Shown here in pieces: positions 59,382 to 64,000 of a DNA stretch of 64,000 nucleotides. The translations under genes and the position numbers were made by a program. The DNA is from Monocercomonoides exilis (taxonomy: Eukaryota; Preaxostyla; Oxymonadida; Polymastigidae). The stretch covers positions 790,501 to 854,500 of the forward strand of contig LSRY02000043.1 in the NCBI GenBank assembly GCA_001643675.2. The letters are read 5' to 3'. A model generated the notes under the pieces. The model saw nothing but the letters and a program-made list of their open reading frames with translations, was not told the origin of the DNA and did no database searches. Each line of letters opens with the position of its first letter. The first letter of the stretch is position 1.

Positions 59382-60022
59382 ACTAACAAATAATCATTTT
59401 AACATACAAGAATCTTTTTATTTTAATAATGTTTATTTATCATTTCAATAAATTTCAAAACAAATTCATATGCGTCCTTAAATCGTATTTTTTGAAAAAA
59501 TGTGTGAAATGAGAAAAAATGATAAAAAAACAAGTTGAGAAAGTTTTAAACAACTAAATCATATAAAAATAAAACGATGTATTATGAACTGAAAGCTTAA
59601 AACTTCTGAGAATAAGTATTCGATGGAATAGCAGCAAGTCAATGATCAAAACATAAAATTATTATTATCCTCGATCTTTTTGCAAAACATGAAAAATTGA
59701 AAAAAAAATACAGAATAAGGAAATTTAAACATTTCAAACATTTCTGGTAATTTTTTATTAATCACAGGCTTGTGTGAAGCTAAAAGCATGACAAAAAAGA
59801 AAAAGGTCTTGATAAAGTGAAAAGGTCAAGATAAAATCATAGCCATATATATGTTTTTTCCACTTACTTATGAAGGAATGGATTTGATGTTGAAATAATG
59901 TTAAAAGCTCTATGAAATCATGCTTTAAAATATAATAAAAAATAAAATCTTCATTATTCCAAGTAGCTTGTTCTTCATCACACGCATTTGAATAATTTTT
60001 TGTGATTTTAATGAAATTTTTT

Positions 60023-60054
60023 CTTTTTTTTTCTTTTTTCTTTCTTTCTTTCTT

Positions 60055-60101
<47 letters not shown>

Positions 60102-60105
60102 TTTT

Positions 60106-60148
<43 letters not shown>
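60023..60148. repeat. CTTT, poly-T and GT microsatellite cluster
   Basis: CTTT units run into a poly-T tract (about 60059-60109) and then about 19 GT units (60111-60148). It lies just beyond the end of the pogo-type relic. Confidence 0.9.
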
Positions 60149-60150
<2 letters not shown>

Positions 60151-60193
60151 GCAATTCATTGTTCCTTTATTTTCTTTATCCGAATTGTTTCCT

Positions 60194-61549
60194 TTATTTT
60201 TTTTCCATTTTTATTTTCTTTTTCAAATTATCATCCCATTCATTTAGCACCTTATCTTCTGTTATTTCTTTGCCGTTGAAGTCAAATCGATTTTTATGAG
60301 AAGGAAAAGGATAAGTCGATGATAGAAAAAGCTTCATCAGAACTGGCTTAGACGAGTCTTTCAGCACACTGCTGCATTTGGATGCTCGTTTTTTGACAGA
60401 ATGTGATAACTCCGAATGAACTGGTTGATAAAGAGCTTCCACCAGAGCTGTTCTCTTCGCAGCTGAAGACGACGAAAAAGGTGCTTCGAACTGTGAACTC
60501 ATCTCAGACTTCAGGACAGCAAACACTCCTCGGTCAAATGGCTGGCGGATGCATGTGCTTTGAGTGACGGTTATCACAACATCCACATTTTCTTTTTTGA
60601 ATTCTTGCCAGATTGTTTGATCTGCACGAGAAACGTGTGAGTCGATAAGAAGCAAGCAGTGTGATTCGTCGAGTGATATGTGTTGTCTTATTTCTTTGAT
60701 CAAAGGGAGAAGAATTGAAAGTGCACACTTCCTAAACGTTGAAGATTTCATCCATTTGCATTTGTTCGGTTAAATCTCAAGATTTGAAGACTGAAGAGGC
60801 TTCAAGTCATCAGGAAGTTTGAGACTCGGGCACAGAATCACTGAAGAAAGTGATTGTCCATCAGCTGCAACCGCCGCAATCAGTGTAGAATTCGTGATTC
60901 TCTCAATAGATTAAGCGAAGCTGGATTTTGAATTTTATAGATGAACAACATTTCGATAGGAGCTATCGGGAACTCTGAGTGATGACTCGTCCACATTAAA
61001 TATCAGTGCATTGTTGTTATTTTTTGTTCGATGAAATCCATTGAGAATATCATCCCAGGGCTTTGAAACTTGTTGGCATGATACCAAAAGCCTGTTCTCG
61101 TCAACAATTTTCGGTTTTGATATCTTCAACTCTGGATGTCGTTTGATGAAATCGTAGGCAACTGACGCAGAAATTTTAACATCTGGCTTGTTTTCTGGTT
61201 GACAAACATAAACAATGTTTTTGATCCGTTTGATATTAATTAATACATTTCAAAGAATATTTATGCAAACCAGTTCACGCATTTTCTTGATGGTTAAGCT
61301 TGCTCCAGACAGTGATTCAATTTTTGTTTCGTCCAGCACTGTTTGCTCTTTTTCGCCAATTTCCACAGCAGGTCTTCCAATTTTTGAAACAAGTCTGCCT
61401 TGCCGAACAGCCTTCACAGCACGCTTGATTCGTGTTTTGCTGAATTTTTTGCTGTTGTTTGCATCCACCATGCGCACAGCTCCATCATTAACTATATGCG
61501 CCATTCGCTCCAGCGGATTCCGAAATAATTGATATTTGAACGACAGCAT
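60194..61549 (-). pseudogene. Pogo-type DDE transposase with at least two breaks
   Basis: The N-terminal piece (61549-61250) is a helix-turn-helix-rich region (SKTRIKRAVKAVRQ; RPAVEIGEKEQTVL). The next piece has FIKRHPEL and then ALIFNVDESSLRV, with the first catalytic D. After a break near 60915-60950 the reading is STLIAAVAADGQSL, and TAA at 60770-60772 interrupts it. The last piece (60751-60194) has LLLIDSHVSRADQ with the second D and IRQPFDRGVFAVLKSE with the third. This is the DDE order of the pogo/DDE_1 group. The copy is better preserved than the one at 50.8 kb, but it is dead unless the stops are avoided. Confidence 0.75.
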
Positions 61550-63120
61550 CTCCCCCCCGCAGCTTCATCTGACCCGCAGTAGATTTCCTTGCAACTTCCT
61601 TTTTCATTTTTAATTTTTGGGTTATTATCATTGAGCCAGTTAATAAATTTTATTATCGCAAATTTCAATTTTCATTGAAATTTAATTTTTTTATACATTA
61701 AATGCATATTTTTTTGAATTTCATACATTAGAACCAACCTGTAACTGAAAAAACTTCAACGGGAGGCTTTAAACCCCCTTATTTCCCCTCCCCCCATAAG
61801 AAACAGGTTCTACATTTAAATGTATTTATTCAATTGCTTATATTTTTCAAAAATGAGTGATTATTTTTTGAAATCATATTTTTTTCTAACAAAAATTTCG
61901 GTTTGGACACTTAAAAAGAATATTTATAAATGGACCCTGTAAAGTGATAGATTTTTTTAATGATGCAGCTGCAATAATTTCTAGTCAAACCTTGGCTTTT
62001 GAAACGAATAATAAACATTTGATGTTTAATTGACGATTATTCAGCAAATGAAAATGAATTTTCTAAAGAATAATAACACCGAAAAAAGTTATGATTTAAA
62101 AAATAATTACCAAAATACCAAAAAAACTACGAATTAATCGAAATGTGGGTGGCTTAATAATTGATTTTAAAAAAATAGGATCTAATAAAAATATGACCGT
62201 ATTTTTAAATATCACAAAACCTAAATGAACCATTACATTAAATTGAAGTCTTATGCATTGAATTATACATCAAAACAGATTTTGATACAAATATAAAATC
62301 CTTATCACCTGGACACAATTTTTGTGTTCTCCTTTAAAAATTATCAAAAGGCTTTCATTTCTTATGTTGTGCAAACATATTCATTCTCGTTGAATATTCA
62401 CTTTTGGTTCAATTATCAAAAAGAAAAGCCTTTTTTACATTCATTGTTAACCTTTTTTTATTTTGAAAATGGGAAAAACAAGGACGTTTGTATTTGTTGA
62501 TTATCTTCATTGATAAAATTTCCCCATTTTACCATGAACAGGATATACAATGAACAAAATATGTCCAATTCATCTAGCTGGGGACGAAGAAGACGAAGAA
62601 GAAAAAGACAATGATGACTTTGTTGAGTGTGAAGAAGAAGATGGGGAAGAAGATTACAATGAAAAATGCTTCACATGCTTTCAGAGAATGCGTTATTTTC
62701 TCAACAAGGAATGTATCAACTATCATTAATTTAAATTTGATGATCCTTTTTTGAATGTTTGATGAAAATATAAATATTTCACCTGAATAATTGCTTCTTT
62801 TTCCATTTATCACATAATGCAGAATTCTTGCGTTTATCAAAAAATAAGGAATGTTCGAAACATTTTCAGCCTTTATTTCACAATCCGTATTTCATCTTTA
62901 TTCCAAAAAAATATTGAAATATCAAAAATAGTGAAAAATTTTGGTAAATATAATGTGGATCACATCTCATGAAGCAAGAAAGTTTGAAACAAATATTTTT
63001 CACATATCAATATTTAATTGAACATAAAGGAATTTGTTTGAAAAACAAAAAAGATTCAAAAAGAATGGGTTATCAAAAACCCAATATTGGAAAAAACTTT
63101 TATTTCTGTTTTAAGTTTCC
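61550..63120. other. AT-rich region with a short acidic coding scrap
   Basis: Mostly A/T-rich. From about 62551 to 62729 the plus strand is open and encodes GDEEDEEEKDNDDFVECEEE followed by KCFTCF and ends at TAA. This may be the acidic tail of a decayed transposase or another gene. A pyrimidine-rich G+C patch (about 61776-61796) is unexplained. Confidence 0.4.
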
Positions 63121-64000
63121 ATGCTCGACAAGTGCTTGCTGATATCTGCATTCATTTCCATATCCTTTCAATTAGCCGCCAACACAAGAATTGAATATCT
63201 TTCAAAAAGTGCCAGCAAGAGGGTTGTTTCCTTTGGCCTTGACGAGATGGATAATGGACCGATTTCAGTAGGAAGAAGTGCTCCGTCCATTGCAGTTGAT
63301 GAAGATGCAAATTTGAAACACGAAAACGAAATTGCGGAAAAGAACTTCACAAAGCCGGTGTCTTCGACCATCGACACATTCATTGAAATGCACAACAGCA
63401 CTTTTTGTGCCTCAAAAGTCACCTTCTTTCCCACAGGAAGACAGTGTCAGATAGTGACATCTTGTTCGTCTCTTTTTCTGAAGCAGGTTTCTATGTCATT
63501 TGGGGCAAAGGCGATTTCCAGATTTTGTGAAGCAGAAGGCGGAAGGATAGAGATCTGCAATTTGAGTTTGCTGTTCCGAACACAAAACCGTTCGATTTCA
63601 TCGCTTGTTGAGTGGAAAGAAAGTGCAGAGGGCGAAATTGGCTGTGGCAAAGCCTTTTGTCAGACACTTCGTTTTCGTGCTTGTCGACTCCACCCTTCTT
63701 GTCTGTGTTTGGTTCGCTGTCTCTTTTGCACATGTCGATGGAAAACGTGGTGTTTATGAATGTGTCAACAAACATTGCACACAGCAGCACCACTGCTTTC
63801 TCAGAAGCAAACCATCTCCAGAAATCTCTTGTCTCCAGCATCTTGCTGGTTGACTGTGACCAATCACTGTTGAGTGTTGATGAGAGTGCAACGAGGCTCG
63901 CAAAGTTAGTCGTGTTCAACTCTTCGTTTCTCAGATCGCATGACATTCAAAAGGATCAATGCTTCAACACTTCACTGCCTTCGTTTTCGAGTGGACAAAT
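63121..64000 (+). CDS. N-terminal part of a secreted/surface beta-helix protein (3' end outside window, one frame break)
   Basis: The ATG at 63121 begins a signal peptide (KCLLISAFISISFQLAA), followed by Ser/Asn/Cys-rich short repeats typical of the surface proteins here (CSSLFLKQVSMSFGAKAIS). The frame stays open to 63757, but the protein-like reading moves to a second frame after about 63640. There, LSDTSFSCLSTPPF, MENVVFMNVSTN and LLVDCDQSLLSVDESATR continue to the window edge. A one- or two-base indel or a small intron near 63610-63660 is therefore likely. If it is an indel, this is a pseudogene or a sequencing error. It supplies the signal-peptide end that the other family members in the window lack. 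Confidence 0.6.

Noticed and set aside
61730-61815. Inverted AGAACC...GGTTCT words as transposon ends
   Set aside because: The match is only about 10 bases with gaps and no duplication is visible.
1-64000. tRNA or rRNA genes
   Set aside because: I saw no cloverleaf with conserved arms and no rRNA core sequence; a covariance-model scan would be decisive.

Overview
The window looks like nuclear DNA of an AT-rich, intron-bearing protist. The intact genes are eukaryotic (HECT ubiquitin ligase, Yip1-family membrane protein, cathepsin B-like protease, WD40 protein). Their reading frames only become continuous when short GT-AG introns of roughly 45-350 nt are removed. All three stop codons act as stops and Gln uses CAA/CAG, so the code is standard. 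The large beta-helix surface proteins, Ser- and Glu-rich tracts and dense introns suggest a metamonad of the oxymonad type (Blattamonas- or Monocercomonoides-like). That assignment is inference and no marker gene proves it.

Layout. 1-25 kb is a transposon graveyard with one partial surface-protein gene (1-714) and one intact spliced transposase-like gene (767-3579). The remnants are: a ubiquitin-specific protease (3.6-4.3 kb), two relatives of a Merlin/ISXO2-type transposase (5.2-6.3 and 15.3-16.2 kb), two hAT-like transposases (6.9-9.2 and 18.9-20.6 kb), a tyrosine-recombinase (DIRS-like) retroelement (10.4-13.1 kb) and a decayed surface-protein gene (21.6-24.4 kb). 25.5-42.6 kb is a compact housekeeping block: an ARM-like/C2HC zinc protein (3 exons), a Yip1-domain protein (8 exons), a WD40 plus Ser-rich protein of about 3,057 aa (11 exons), and a cathepsin B-like protease divergently transcribed 115 bp from the WD40 gene.

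43.2-50.1 kb holds the most striking object: a complete 6,874-bp Merlin-type transposon. It has 190-bp terminal inverted repeats that differ at one position, an 8-bp target duplication (CACAAGAA), an intact 513-aa transposase, and a captured 4.6-kb fragment of a host-type surface-protein gene. The fragment has four repeated modules and a membrane anchor, lacks its 5' end and carries two in-frame stops. It is placed tail-to-tail with the transposase. Related surface-protein pieces occur at 0-0.7, 21.6-24.4, 50.2-50.5 and 63.1-64.0 kb, so the element may help spread or recombine this gene family.

50-64 kb contains two pogo-type transposase remnants, a 3-exon gene of unknown function, a HECT E3 ligase (2 exons), a 248-bp MITE-like inverted-repeat element, and the 5' end of another secreted surface protein running off the window. 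No rRNA, tRNA or CRISPR was recognised.
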